Shown here piece by piece: positions 34,095 through 43,215 of a stretch of DNA of 64,000 bases. Under the pieces are notes generated by a model. The model did no database searches. It saw nothing but the letters and a program-made list of their open reading frames with translations, and was not told where the DNA came from. Source of the DNA: Sphingobacterium tabacisoli (lineage in GTDB: Bacteria; Bacteroidota; Bacteroidia; Sphingobacteriales; Sphingobacteriaceae); contig NZ_JAEQMU010000004.1 of assembly GCF_017908035.1 (NCBI RefSeq), positions 310,001 through 374,000 on the forward strand, read 5' to 3'. The translations under genes were made by a program, and so were the position numbers. The stretch's first letter is position 1; every line of letters begins with the position of its first letter.

Positions 34095-35444
34095 TTAACT
34101 ATTTTTAAACTTTTTGCCCTTCTTTTTTACTCCAGAAGATTTAGCTGTTGTTTTTTTCGGCTTGAACCCAGACTTTAGCGCTTCCTTTTGTTTAATAACA
34201 AACTTTTTCTCATGAAAAGCCCCTTTAAAATCAGGATTGTCTTTCTTCTTTTGATTATCGATTTCCCGAGCTATAGTTTGTCGTTCGTCGAATGGAGTTT
34301 TCTCCACAAAGACGTCCTCAGGCAGTTCAGAAACCGGGATAGATTGACGGATTAGCTTTTCAATCTTTTCCACATAATATTCTTCTGCAGGGTTTGCAAA
34401 AGTAATCGCATCTCCTTTATTGAAGGCCCTTCCTGTACGTCCTATTCGGTGTACATAGTCTTCAATAACGATAGGTACATCAAAATTTATCACATGACTT
34501 ACGTTAGAGACATCCAGTCCTCTAGCGGCCACATCCGTAGCCACCAAAAACCGAATCTCACCCGACTTAAATGCATTGATAGAGTTTATTCGCGTATTCT
34601 GTCCTTTATTCGCATGAATGACACGCACATTATCTTCACCATACTTACGGTCCAAGAAGCCAAATACATTATCAGCCACCTCCTTCGTCTTACAAAAAAC
34701 GATAACCCGATGGAATGCTTCGTCATCTTTAAATAGGTGCTGTAACAGATTGATCTTAGTCTTCAGGTTAGGCACCCGGTACAACGTCTGCGAGACTGTC
34801 TTGGCCGGTGTAGCCTGCTCCGTAACTTCAATTACAGTCGGGAATGCCAAGAAATCGCCAGCAATCTTACGCACGAGCTCACTCATCGTTGCCGAGAACA
34901 AAAGGTTTTGGCGTTTGCGAGGGACAACCTCCAACACACGGTGTATCTTGCTGATGAAGCCCATATCCATCATCTTATCCGCTTCATCCATCACCAAAAA
35001 CTTCAACGATTTCATATTGATATATCCTTCCAGATATAAATCCAGAAAACGACCAGGAGTTGCGACTATAATGTCACAGCCTTTCTCCAGTTGTTCCTTT
35101 TGGGTCTTCGGTCCCAAGCCACCATACAAAAGTACCGTACGAAGGTCCAGATTAGTGGAGAAGAGGCGTATATGCTCCTCTATCTGCATAGCCAGCTCGC
35201 GAGTCGGGCTCAGTATTAAGGCCCTAGGGTCCATACCCTGCGCATACTTCAACTTCATTAATAACGGCAGCACAAAAGCGGCTGTTTTACCTGTCCCTGT
35301 CTGCGCTATTCCCATCACATCCTGTCCAGCTAGAATTGGCGTGATAGCCTTCTGCTGAATCTCCGTAGGCTCTTTATAACCTGCCTCCGCGATTGCGTCT
35401 AGTATTTGCTTATTGAGTTTAAAATCTTCGAACGATACCTGCAT
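34095..35444 (-). CDS. DEAD-box RNA helicase
   Basis: A 449-residue RNA helicase. Motifs in order: Q motif (YKEPTEIQQKAI), AQTGTGKTA (I), PTRELA (Ia), GG and TPGR (Ib), DEAD (II), SAT (III), then in domain 2 VIHANKGQ, ATDVAARGLDVSNV (V) and HRIGRTGR (VI). The C-terminal tail is Lys-rich (KKKGKKFKNS), as in RhlE- and DbpA-like proteins that act in ribosome assembly or RNA decay. The subfamily is not determinable by eye. The small membrane gene follows after 3 bases. Confidence 0.95.
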   Translation of the reverse strand: MQVSFEDFKLNKQILDAIAEAGYKEPTEIQQKAITPILAGQDVMGIAQTGTGKTAAFVLPLLMKLKYAQGMDPRALILSPTRELAMQIEEHIRLFSTNLDLRTVLLYGGLGPKTQKEQLEKGCDIIVATPGRFLDLYLEGYINMKSLKFLVMDEADKMMDMGFISKIHRVLEVVPRKRQNLLFSATMSELVRKIAGDFLAFPTVIEVTEQATPAKTVSQTLYRVPNLKTKINLLQHLFKDDEAFHRVIVFCKTKEVADNVFGFLDRKYGEDNVRVIHANKGQNTRINSINAFKSGEIRFLVATDVAARGLDVSNVSHVINFDVPIVIEDYVHRIGRTGRAFNKGDAITFANPAEEYYVEKIEKLIRQSIPVSELPEDVFVEKTPFDERQTIAREIDNQKKKDNPDFKGAFHEKKFVIKQKEALKSGFKPKKTTAKSSGVKKKGKKFKNS

Positions 35445-35585
35445 CTTACAAAGATAATGAAAAAGATATTAGATGTAAGTCATAAGACGGGAGAATGCAA
35501 ACAGATATGACTTCCAAATTTTATTTTTCAAAATTTTGTTTTGCCAGCGATTTAAAGCAATTTTGTTTTAGAAAAAATAATTAGA

Positions 35586-37724
35586 ATGAAGAAAATAGTA
35601 TCGTTATTAGTGCTATGTGCAGTCACCTTGACGACCATGGCAGATGAGGGAATGTGGTTCCTCATGCATTTAAAGCGTCTGAACGAAGCTGACATGCAGA
35701 AAAAAGGTCTTAAACTGACCGCCGAAGAAATTTACAGTATCAACAATTCCAGCTTAAAAGATGCTATTGTACAGTTTGCTGGAGGTTGTACAGCCGAAAT
35801 CGTATCTGGTTCAGGCCTTGTTATGACCAACCACCACTGTGGATACGGTGCCATTGCAGAATTATCCTCTCCAGAGCATGATTACCTGACCAATGGTTTC
35901 TGGGCAAAAAACCACAGCGAAGAGTTGAAACCAAAATCTCTTTCGGTTCGCTTCTTTGTACGTATGGACGATGTTTCAAAACGTATCTTAAGCTTAGTAA
36001 ATGATAAGATGTCTGAAAAAGAAAGACAAAAAATCATCAACCAAGAGATTGCTAAGATTGAAAAAGAAAACAGCGAAAACGGTAAATACATCGTTTCCGT
36101 CAAATCATTTTATAACGGTAACGAATATTACTACTTTGTCTATCAAGACTACGAAGATGTACGTCTAGTAGGTACACCTCCAAACAGTATTGGTAAATTC
36201 GGTGGTGACACTGACAACTGGGAGTGGCCGCGTCACACTGGCGATTTCTCCGTTTTCAGAGTCTATGCAGATAAAGACGGAAATCCAGCTCCTTACTCCA
36301 AAGAAAACGTACCGTTGAAGCCTAAATACCATTTACCGATCAGTCTAAAAGGTATTAAAGAAGGTGACTTCTCTATGATTTTAGGATACCCTGGCCGTAC
36401 CAATCGCTGGATGCCAGCTGCCGGAATTGACCAAAATGTCAAATACGCATACCCTGCTTGGGTAGAAGCTTCCAAAACAGGTATGGATGCCATGAAAAGA
36501 CACATGGAAAAAGACCAAGCTGTAAATATCAACTACGCTTCTCAATACTCAGGTGTTGCCAACTATTGGAAAAACCGTCAAGGTATGATCGATGCTTTGT
36601 CTAAACACAATACTGCCAATGCCAAACGCACGTTGGAAAGCAACTTTGAAAAGTGGGCCAATAAAAAAGAAAACAAAGAAAAGTACGGTGATGTTATCAA
36701 AACAATCAACGACTACTACACTGCTACCAACGAAAAAGCACGCCATGACAACTACCTAACTGGTATGATTCGTTCATCTACGTTTGCTTCGTTTCCTTAT
36801 AGCATCGGTAGTGCATTAAAACAATATGCTGAAGCGAATGAGGCCGCACGCAAGCAAATGCGTCCACGCTTTGAAGCTGGTATCCAAGAAACTTACGAAA
36901 AGGCTTACATTCCACTAGAAATAGACGTATTAGCAGACGAGTTGAATCTCTACAGCGCAAAAGCTGGACAGATTGCACCGTATATCGCCGAATTAGCAAA
37001 ACAAAACAATAGTAACTTCACTGCGACCATAAAATCTGCATTCGAGAATAGCGTTTTCGGTTCACAGTCAAAACTAGAAGCATTCTTGGACAACCCTTCC
37101 GCTTCTGTCATCAGCCAAGACCCGTTATTCAAAATATCGGACGCTTTAATGACTAAATACAGAGAGCGTACAGCTGAACAAGAGCAACGTGAAGATAATT
37201 TTCAAGCAGCTTTCCGCAAATATATTGCAGGTTTCTTAGAAATGAATCCAAAAGGCAAGTACTATCCAGATGCAAATAGCACCTTACGCCTTACTTACGG
37301 TACGATCAGAGCACTTCCTAGCGACCCTCGCAACGACGCTAAAGTAAACAATTACACCACTTTAAAAGGCACGATAGCGAAATACAAGCCAAATGATGAA
37401 GAGTTTGATTTGCCAAAAAGACTCATCGATTTGTACGAACAAAAAGACTATGGCCGCTATGCTGATAAAGATGGTTATATGCCTGTAAACTTCCTAAGTG
37501 ACCAAGATATTACAGGTGGAAACTCAGGTTCTCCAGTATTAAATGCAAAAGGTGAATTAATTGGCTTGGCTTTTGATGGTAATATTGAAGCCATGGCTGG
37601 CGACGTGATCTTTGACCCTAAACTACAACGGACTATTTCGGTAGACATCAGATATGTCCTGTTTGTCATTGATAAATTCGCCGGTGCAAAAAATATCATA
37701 GACGAACTTACAATTGTAGAATAA
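35586..37724 (+). CDS. S46 family dipeptidyl-peptidase, DPP7-type
   Basis: A 712-residue periplasmic exopeptidase that removes dipeptides from peptides. After a signal peptide (residues 1-19) it shows the chymotrypsin-like catalytic elements TNHHCGYGAI (His83/84), FGGDTDNWEWPRHTGDF (Asp), and GNSGSPV (Ser649). A long helical domain is inserted between them, as in DPP7/DPP11. Gly665 in FDGNIEAM occupies the position of the arginine that gives DPP11 its Asp/Glu preference, so a DPP7-like preference for hydrophobic P1 residues is inferred. It is a single gene. Confidence 0.93.
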   Translation: MKKIVSLLVLCAVTLTTMADEGMWFLMHLKRLNEADMQKKGLKLTAEEIYSINNSSLKDAIVQFAGGCTAEIVSGSGLVMTNHHCGYGAIAELSSPEHDYLTNGFWAKNHSEELKPKSLSVRFFVRMDDVSKRILSLVNDKMSEKERQKIINQEIAKIEKENSENGKYIVSVKSFYNGNEYYYFVYQDYEDVRLVGTPPNSIGKFGGDTDNWEWPRHTGDFSVFRVYADKDGNPAPYSKENVPLKPKYHLPISLKGIKEGDFSMILGYPGRTNRWMPAAGIDQNVKYAYPAWVEASKTGMDAMKRHMEKDQAVNINYASQYSGVANYWKNRQGMIDALSKHNTANAKRTLESNFEKWANKKENKEKYGDVIKTINDYYTATNEKARHDNYLTGMIRSSTFASFPYSIGSALKQYAEANEAARKQMRPRFEAGIQETYEKAYIPLEIDVLADELNLYSAKAGQIAPYIAELAKQNNSNFTATIKSAFENSVFGSQSKLEAFLDNPSASVISQDPLFKISDALMTKYRERTAEQEQREDNFQAAFRKYIAGFLEMNPKGKYYPDANSTLRLTYGTIRALPSDPRNDAKVNNYTTLKGTIAKYKPNDEEFDLPKRLIDLYEQKDYGRYADKDGYMPVNFLSDQDITGGNSGSPVLNAKGELIGLAFDGNIEAMAGDVIFDPKLQRTISVDIRYVLFVIDKFAGAKNIIDELTIVE

Positions 37725-37767
37725 TCGCTATCAAATTGTTTTTTTCGACAAAAAAATAGGATTTAAT

Positions 37768-37775
37768 TACTTTTG
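37768..37775 (+). promoter_or_regulatory. Candidate -7 box for the histone-like gene
   Basis: TACTTTTG fits TAnnTTTG, 70 bases before the start at 37845. A strong, U/T-rich leader follows. Confidence 0.45.
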
Positions 37776-37844
37776 TATTTGTTGTTTTTGTATATTTATT
37801 ACATCTTAGTGCAAATATTTAGAAACTAAATTATATTAATTAAA

Positions 37845-38027
37845 ATGGAAAACTACACTAAATTAAAAGAACTAGTTGCTTCAATCGAAGCTGATGCTGA
37901 AAAATTCTTCAACAATGGTAACTCTGCTGCAGGTACTCGCGTACGTAAAGGCTTACAAGACATTAAGACTTTAGCACAAGACATCCGTAACGAAGTAACT
38001 GCAAAGAAAAACGACGGAAAAAAATAA
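37845..38027 (+). CDS. Hc1-type histone H1-like DNA-binding protein
   Basis: A 60-residue basic protein: MENYTKLKELVASIEADAEKFF, then RVRKGLQDIKTLAQDIRNEV and a Lys-rich end (AKKNDGKK). This matches the short Hc1/histone H1-like family of Bacteroidota, compatible with nucleoid binding. It has a long leader, a candidate promoter and a perfect terminator, so it is a highly expressed single-gene unit. Confidence 0.88.
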   Translation: MENYTKLKELVASIEADAEKFFNNGNSAAGTRVRKGLQDIKTLAQDIRNEVTAKKNDGKK

Positions 38028-38047
38028 TCTATCTTAGATTATACAAT

Positions 38048-38086
38048 AAAAAATCCCGTTCTGAACAACTCAGAACGGGATTTTTT
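38048..38086. terminator. Terminator of the histone-like gene
   Basis: A 17-bp perfect stem (38048-38064 against 38070-38086), 5-nt loop, A and T runs at the ends; probably shared with the convergent GLPGLI gene. Confidence 0.9.
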
Positions 38087-38108
38087 ATACCTAAACACTA
38101 GACTATCG

Positions 38109-38903
38109 CTACATCAGTGCCAACTTGATTACATAATCTACCGTCGCTTTATTTAGAAAGCTACCGAAAGTATCGGTCATCATTTTAGCGATTTCAGCCC
38201 TATTCATCCGCTTTGCCTTCGCATTATTAAACAGCTTCTTATCCAACACTAAATTATCCGTAACGTCTACTTTAGTCGCAAAGTAAGAGACATGTTGACT
38301 GGGCACTACCAAACCTAAGATCAGCCCTGGTAGACCGCTAATAGATTCTGGACCTCCATTGGTCAAAAGCTCATTGCTATAATAACCGATCACATATGTC
38401 GAATCAGGTGTAAAACCATTGGCACGTCGGCAGTTATATCCAGCGATCTCACGATACTCATCCGTAATCTTCCAATCAATCGCCTTGACCGTGTCTTCTA
38501 CAATTATTTTTTGCCCTATGATATCATTATAACGCTTGTATTCTTTAGTTTTCAAGTCTGACAGGGTACTCGCGTCAAAATCCAAAGCCAGCATCATAAT
38601 AAACTGCTTGATTTCCGCATCCAGATCCTGTTTAACAGGTTCGAACAAAGTCTCATCCCCATTAAACTTCAAGGTCTTTTTCAACACGAGATTCTCAGGG
38701 GCACTGGGTATCATCGACTCAAACTGAGCTCTAGAGCGATCATCCGATTTCTCTAGGTACTGCTTACGCATGATGTTCTTAATGTACATGGTTTTATCAT
38801 AAGTCACCACTCCTGATTTTCCAAACATGGCAAACTGCGCTGTCGCTGTATGCCCCAATACAAAAAGAGTTAACAGCATCATTATATTCTTCATACTAAT
38901 CAT
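38109..38903 (-). CDS. GLPGLI family secreted protein
   Basis: A 264-residue protein with an N-terminal signal peptide (LLTLFVLGHTATAQF) and the family motif SGLPGLILGL near residue 200, preceded by EYREIAGYNCRRANG. GLPGLI proteins are of unknown function and are usually paired with outer-membrane beta-barrel genes, exactly as here. The start at 38903 overlaps the upstream stop by one base (TAATG); the ATG at 38894 is an alternative. Co-translation with the beta-barrel gene is likely. Confidence 0.9.
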   Translation of the reverse strand: MISMKNIMMLLTLFVLGHTATAQFAMFGKSGVVTYDKTMYIKNIMRKQYLEKSDDRSRAQFESMIPSAPENLVLKKTLKFNGDETLFEPVKQDLDAEIKQFIMMLALDFDASTLSDLKTKEYKRYNDIIGQKIIVEDTVKAIDWKITDEYREIAGYNCRRANGFTPDSTYVIGYYSNELLTNGGPESISGLPGLILGLVVPSQHVSYFATKVDVTDNLVLDKKLFNNAKAKRMNRAEIAKMMTDTFGSFLNKATVDYVIKLALM

Positions 38904-41608
38904 TATTTCACAAACATTTTATTAAAATCCCACGACAACTTCAACATGTAGTACCGTCTTATTGTATCAAAGCGTCTTTGTGTAAACACGGAATTTGATT
39001 GGGTTCTAGAGTAACCTAAGTTCTGATTAAACACGTCATTGATTGTAAAATCCAACATAAGCGATTCATTCTTAAAGAACTTCTTACTGACTCCTGGGTG
39101 CACCAAAAACCTTTCCAACTTCTGGTCAAATGCGTCCGTAGGTGCCTCGTACGAATAGTCATAATTAGTATATATTTTGAATGAGCTTGACAAGAAATAC
39201 TCAATACCTCCAGATATGGCAAATACAAAACCGCTATTATCCCGTTCAGGACTCAAGTTGGATGTCATCTGTCTATACTGAGGACTTAGTTTCGTCACGA
39301 AATTCAAGCCTGTCTTTGTCTCCCTTTTTATCTCATAGCTTAGCGTATAGTTCTGCGATTTCACCAGATTCGCTTCACTATTAAAGAAGTTATTATTTCT
39401 ATTGACTCCCAAAACCAAGCTAACTGAATTCTCCAACATCAATGCCTTGTTCAATCTAAAGTGATAGCCACCATACATCGACGCAGAAAAATCCTGCTTA
39501 CCATTCATATTATCCCAACGATAATAATTGACACCATTATTGGTCGTGATATTCTGTGTGATTGGATCTTTCGTCAACGTAACAGTACCGCCCAAATACC
39601 TGAATTGATTTGACAATAGATTAAAACTATGATAAAACCCTTCAAATGTATTCGTAAAAGCCGGATTCAAGTCCTCGTTACCATTATAGATGTTCAATTG
39701 GTCCGAGTTATTCATAATCGGCTGTATCTGATTGAGAGATGGCAGTTGGTTTTGTCCTGAATACGACAATCGCAACGCTTTAGCCACAGAGAACTTATAG
39801 GTCGTTGTCAATCTAGGGTTATAGGTAAAGAAATTCCTATTCAGCGACCTATTGTCATAATTATTGATTTGTTTCAATCGGTCGTCATTAAACGTATTTG
39901 TTAGATTAGCCTCCCACTTCTCTCCCTGGTAAGCCACAGAGACATCGTAATTATTACTCAATCTATTAAAGTCATAACTACTACTATACTTCGGATCCAG
40001 AACATCATATTTCCCACTAGTCCCCTTGTTAAGAGACTCCAATAGCGAAGCATTCTTCACGCTGACGATACCATAAGCCACCGATAGGTTCAATTCCGAT
40101 GTAAGAGGCTCTGTATAGGTAACCCTCCCCTCTACTTTATTTAAATCCTGTTTCGTGTTTTTGAATTGGTCTGTAGTCGGCAGTTTCCCTCCAGGCTCCT
40201 TACTCAATTCTGAAAATAAGGTACCTGTTCCAACAGTTTCACTCTTACTACCTACTGCATTCAAAGAGAACACCCGTCCTTTTTTCAGGAACTTCTTAGT
40301 GTATAAGACATCGAAGTCATAACTGTTGACTTTATTGTCTATATCTTCTTCACTATAGTTCTTCGTAACAGTGTCCGCATAGTTTTTAGAATTCGTGATT
40401 GTATTACTCCACAACTTCTTCCGGCTAGCCGATCCCGTAATTAATATCTCGTTCAGTGAATCGATCTTTGTTTCCAAACGCAGGTTGATACGATGTTGAT
40501 CATTATCCGTGTCGACTTTCTTCGTAGTCTCACTATTGATGATACCGGACATTATCGTATTTTCCTCTCCATCGACGGCAATCTTTCCATACTTATAGTT
40601 TAGATTCAGACGGTATCTATCGCCCTTCCATCTATCCGTAAAGTTCACTCCTGTATTTATCACACGTGGTATCCCAGTCACTCCCTCTCCAGAAAATGGA
40701 TCATTCACTTTCATCACTCCGCCTTCAAAAGAAGCATCGACCTCTACCCCAAACTTCTGTGCATCTTCCCAATTCATCGTGGTAGTCCCATTATTTCCCA
40801 GCAAACCATACACCGATATTTTTTGAGGGCCTTTGAATTTATTGAACATCAGTTGCCCCATATAGTACTTATCCGTACCACCACCGGCCAAGGCCTTTCC
40901 AAAGAAGCCATTTTTGGCACCGTCTTTCAGTTTTACATTGATAGTCTGCTCGCGCACCCCATCATCTACACCAGTGCGCTCTGTCCGATCAGATTTTTTC
41001 TCGTAGACCTGCACTTTGTCCACCATATCCGAACGGAGATTGCGGGTTACCAGTGTTGGATCATTACCAAAAAACTCCTCTCCATCCACGAGAACCTTTT
41101 TGACCGTCTTACCCTGGGCTGTAATCTTGCCCGAAGCGTCTACTGTAATACCAGGCAGTGCCTTAAAAAGGTCTTCTACTTTCGCATTTGCCTCCATCTT
41201 GAACTGGGATGCATCGTATTCTGTCGTATCCCCTTTGATCGTTATAGCGGCTCTTCGCTTTACTACAACCTCTTCAATCAGGTGAGCAACACTTGTCAAC
41301 CCCAACTCACCGAGGTTCGAACTTGCGGTCCCACCCGTTACCGTCTCATAGAAATCGGCATACTTTGGATAGGAAACAATAACTAGGTACGAACCACTTG
41401 CGGGTCTTTTCAGTTGGAACTTACCCCCAACATCCGCCCGTCCATAGTCGACCAATGTGGAATCTTGCGTTTTCAGCAACATAATAGTTGCATTCTCTAG
41501 GCTTTTCTTATCTGTCGCATCGACGACCTTACCTGTAACTACATTTTGGGAATATCCTTTAAAATACAACCCGGACATGAACATAAAACAAAGAAGTATA
41601 CTTCTCAT
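38903..41608 (-). CDS. Outer-membrane beta-barrel family protein (TonB-receptor-like)
   Basis: A 901-residue outer-membrane protein. Residues 1-20 form a signal peptide (LLCFMFMSGLYFKGYSQN). A CarboxypepD_reg-like domain covers about 22-105 (VVTGKVVDATDKKSLENATI), a plug-like segment about 110-230 (VEDLFKALPGITVDASGKIT; KVLVDGEEFFGNDP), and a beta-rich barrel with many alternating Tyr/Asn/Asp strands follows to the aromatic C-terminus (WDFNKMFVK). Such proteins import or display substrates; the ligand is unknown. It is paired with the GLPGLI gene downstream. No ECF sigma or SusD is adjacent. Confidence 0.9.
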   Translation of the reverse strand: MRSILLCFMFMSGLYFKGYSQNVVTGKVVDATDKKSLENATIMLLKTQDSTLVDYGRADVGGKFQLKRPASGSYLVIVSYPKYADFYETVTGGTASSNLGELGLTSVAHLIEEVVVKRRAAITIKGDTTEYDASQFKMEANAKVEDLFKALPGITVDASGKITAQGKTVKKVLVDGEEFFGNDPTLVTRNLRSDMVDKVQVYEKKSDRTERTGVDDGVREQTINVKLKDGAKNGFFGKALAGGGTDKYYMGQLMFNKFKGPQKISVYGLLGNNGTTTMNWEDAQKFGVEVDASFEGGVMKVNDPFSGEGVTGIPRVINTGVNFTDRWKGDRYRLNLNYKYGKIAVDGEENTIMSGIINSETTKKVDTDNDQHRINLRLETKIDSLNEILITGSASRKKLWSNTITNSKNYADTVTKNYSEEDIDNKVNSYDFDVLYTKKFLKKGRVFSLNAVGSKSETVGTGTLFSELSKEPGGKLPTTDQFKNTKQDLNKVEGRVTYTEPLTSELNLSVAYGIVSVKNASLLESLNKGTSGKYDVLDPKYSSSYDFNRLSNNYDVSVAYQGEKWEANLTNTFNDDRLKQINNYDNRSLNRNFFTYNPRLTTTYKFSVAKALRLSYSGQNQLPSLNQIQPIMNNSDQLNIYNGNEDLNPAFTNTFEGFYHSFNLLSNQFRYLGGTVTLTKDPITQNITTNNGVNYYRWDNMNGKQDFSASMYGGYHFRLNKALMLENSVSLVLGVNRNNNFFNSEANLVKSQNYTLSYEIKRETKTGLNFVTKLSPQYRQMTSNLSPERDNSGFVFAISGGIEYFLSSSFKIYTNYDYSYEAPTDAFDQKLERFLVHPGVSKKFFKNESLMLDFTINDVFNQNLGYSRTQSNSVFTQRRFDTIRRYYMLKLSWDFNKMFVK

Positions 41609-41677
41609 AAAAGGATCTAATAAAACTAACTGTCAACTATTTTTCAGTATTAGTTGCACAAAAATGGAAAATGTTAC

Positions 41678-41714
41678 ACTTTTTCACTAAAAAGGTAGAA
41701 AAAGTCACCTTTTT
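41678..41714. promoter_or_regulatory. Interlaced inverted repeats between diverging genes
   Basis: ACTTTTTC (41678-41685) pairs with GAAAAAGT (41698-41705), and AAAAAGGT (41689-41696) with ACCTTTTT (41707-41714). The two dyads overlap in the space between the barrel gene (minus) and the M20 gene (plus). Regulatory role is inferred. Confidence 0.4.
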
Positions 41715-41766
41715 ATTACCGTTTAAAGAGCCTTCCAAAAAAGCAGGAATACCGTTTCAAAATACT

Positions 41767-41774
41767 TACCTTTG
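41767..41774 (+). promoter_or_regulatory. Candidate -7 box for the M20 dipeptidase
   Basis: TACCTTTG matches TAnnTTTG, 20 bases before the start at 41794; no clear TTG lies 19-21 bases upstream. Confidence 0.5.
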
Positions 41775-41793
41775 TAGTAAATCATTTTTTGAC

Positions 41794-43164
41794 ATGCAAA
41801 ACATCAAAGATTATGTAGAAGCTAATAAAGAACGCTTCTTAAACGAACTATTTGAATTATTGCGCTTCCCTTCCGTAAGTGCTGACCCTCAATACAAAGA
41901 GGGTGTATTGAATACCGCAGAATTCGTGGCTAAAAAACTTCAGGATGCTGGCGCTGAAAATGTAGAAATATGCCCTACAGCTGGATATCCCATTGTATAT
42001 GGTGAAAAAATATTTGACCCATCTTTACCAACAGTGTTAGTATATGGTCACTATGACGTACAACCTGCGGATCCTTTAGAGCTTTGGGATACTCCTCCAT
42101 TCGAACCTACAGTCCGTGATGGAAAAATCTATGCTCGTGGTGCGGCAGATGACAAAGGTCAGTTCTACATGCACGTAAAAGCATTCGAATACATGGTTAC
42201 AAATAACCAATTGGCATGTAACATCAAGTTTATGATTGAGGGTGAAGAAGAAGTAGGTTCTGAGAATCTAGGCATCTTCGTTGCAGCTAACAAAGAGCGT
42301 TTAAAAGCAGACGTTATTGTTATCTCTGACACCTCTATGATTAGCCTAGAAAACCCATCGATAGAGACAGGATTACGTGGTCTTTCTTACGTTGAGGTTG
42401 AAGTAACTGGACCAAACCGTGACTTACACTCCGGGGTATACGGTGGAGCAGTAGCAAACCCTGCAACTATTTTATCCAAAATGATTGCTTCTCTACATGA
42501 TGAGAACAACCATATCACTATTCCTGGTTTTTACGATGATGTCTTAGAATTGACAGCAGAAGAGCGTAAAGCATTGAACGAAGCACCGTTTGACGTTGAG
42601 GAATACAAAACAGACCTAGGCGTGAGCGAATTGTGGGGAGAGAATGGCTATACTGCTATCGAGCATACAGGTATCCGTCCTACACTTGAAGTAAACGGTA
42701 TCTGGGGTGGTTATATTGGCGAAGGAGCAAAAACAGTATTACCTTCTAAAGCCTATGCTAAAATCTCGATGCGTTTGGTTCCTAACCAAAACTCAGATAG
42801 AGTTACAAAGCTATTCAAAGACCACTTTGAAGCTATCGCTCCAAAATCTGTAAAAGTTGAGGTAAAACCACACCACGGTGGCGAGCCTGTAGTAACTCCA
42901 ACAGATAGCATCGCTTATAAAGCTGCTGAAAAAGCGTTAGAAGTAACATTCAACAAAAAACCTATTCCTACGCGCGGTGGTGGTTCGATTCCAATCGTTG
43001 CTCTTTTCGAAAAAGAATTAGGTATCAAAACGGTATTGTTAGGATTCGGATTAGACAGTGACAACTTACACTCTCCAAACGAAAAATACGGTATCGAAAA
43101 CTACTTAAAAGGTATCGAAACAATTCCTTTGTTTCACAAATATTACGCTGAATTAAGCAAGTAA
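41794..43164 (+). CDS. M20 family dipeptidase/peptidase
   Basis: A 456-residue cytosolic zinc peptidase. From ATG 41794 (MQNIKDYVEANKERF), motifs are VYGHYDVQPADP (His/Asp), RGAADDKGQFYMH (bridging Asp), EGEEEVGSENL (Glu pair), ISDTS and LRGLSYVEVEVTGP, with the lid domain in the middle. C-terminal GGSIPIVALFEKELG and HSPNEKYGIENY fit. It likely hydrolyses dipeptides that enter from secreted peptidases. The frame extends upstream to 41671 but that part is nonconserved and covers the promoter box. Confidence 0.92.
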   Translation: MQNIKDYVEANKERFLNELFELLRFPSVSADPQYKEGVLNTAEFVAKKLQDAGAENVEICPTAGYPIVYGEKIFDPSLPTVLVYGHYDVQPADPLELWDTPPFEPTVRDGKIYARGAADDKGQFYMHVKAFEYMVTNNQLACNIKFMIEGEEEVGSENLGIFVAANKERLKADVIVISDTSMISLENPSIETGLRGLSYVEVEVTGPNRDLHSGVYGGAVANPATILSKMIASLHDENNHITIPGFYDDVLELTAEERKALNEAPFDVEEYKTDLGVSELWGENGYTAIEHTGIRPTLEVNGIWGGYIGEGAKTVLPSKAYAKISMRLVPNQNSDRVTKLFKDHFEAIAPKSVKVEVKPHHGGEPVVTPTDSIAYKAAEKALEVTFNKKPIPTRGGGSIPIVALFEKELGIKTVLLGFGLDSDNLHSPNEKYGIENYLKGIETIPLFHKYYAELSK

Positions 43165-43180
43165 TTCGGTATAAAAAAAT

Positions 43181-43212
43181 AAAAGGGTTATTTTTAAAAA
43201 AATAACCCTTTT
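43181..43212 (+). terminator. Terminator after the M20 gene
   Basis: AAAAGGGTTATTTTT (43181-43195) pairs with the mirror arm ending at 43212, then T residues. It ends four bases before the lysR start. Confidence 0.8.
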
Positions 43213-43215
43213 TCT

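Noticed and set aside
34618..35358. A 246-codon plus-strand reading frame opposite the DEAD-box gene
   Set aside because: It is antisense to a clearly conserved helicase, is rich in Ser/Arg/Cys as expected for a reverse frame, and has no recognisable motif.
40823..41386. A 187-codon plus-strand frame opposite the outer-membrane barrel gene
   Set aside because: Antisense to a conserved long coding region, with no ribosome-binding site or family resemblance.
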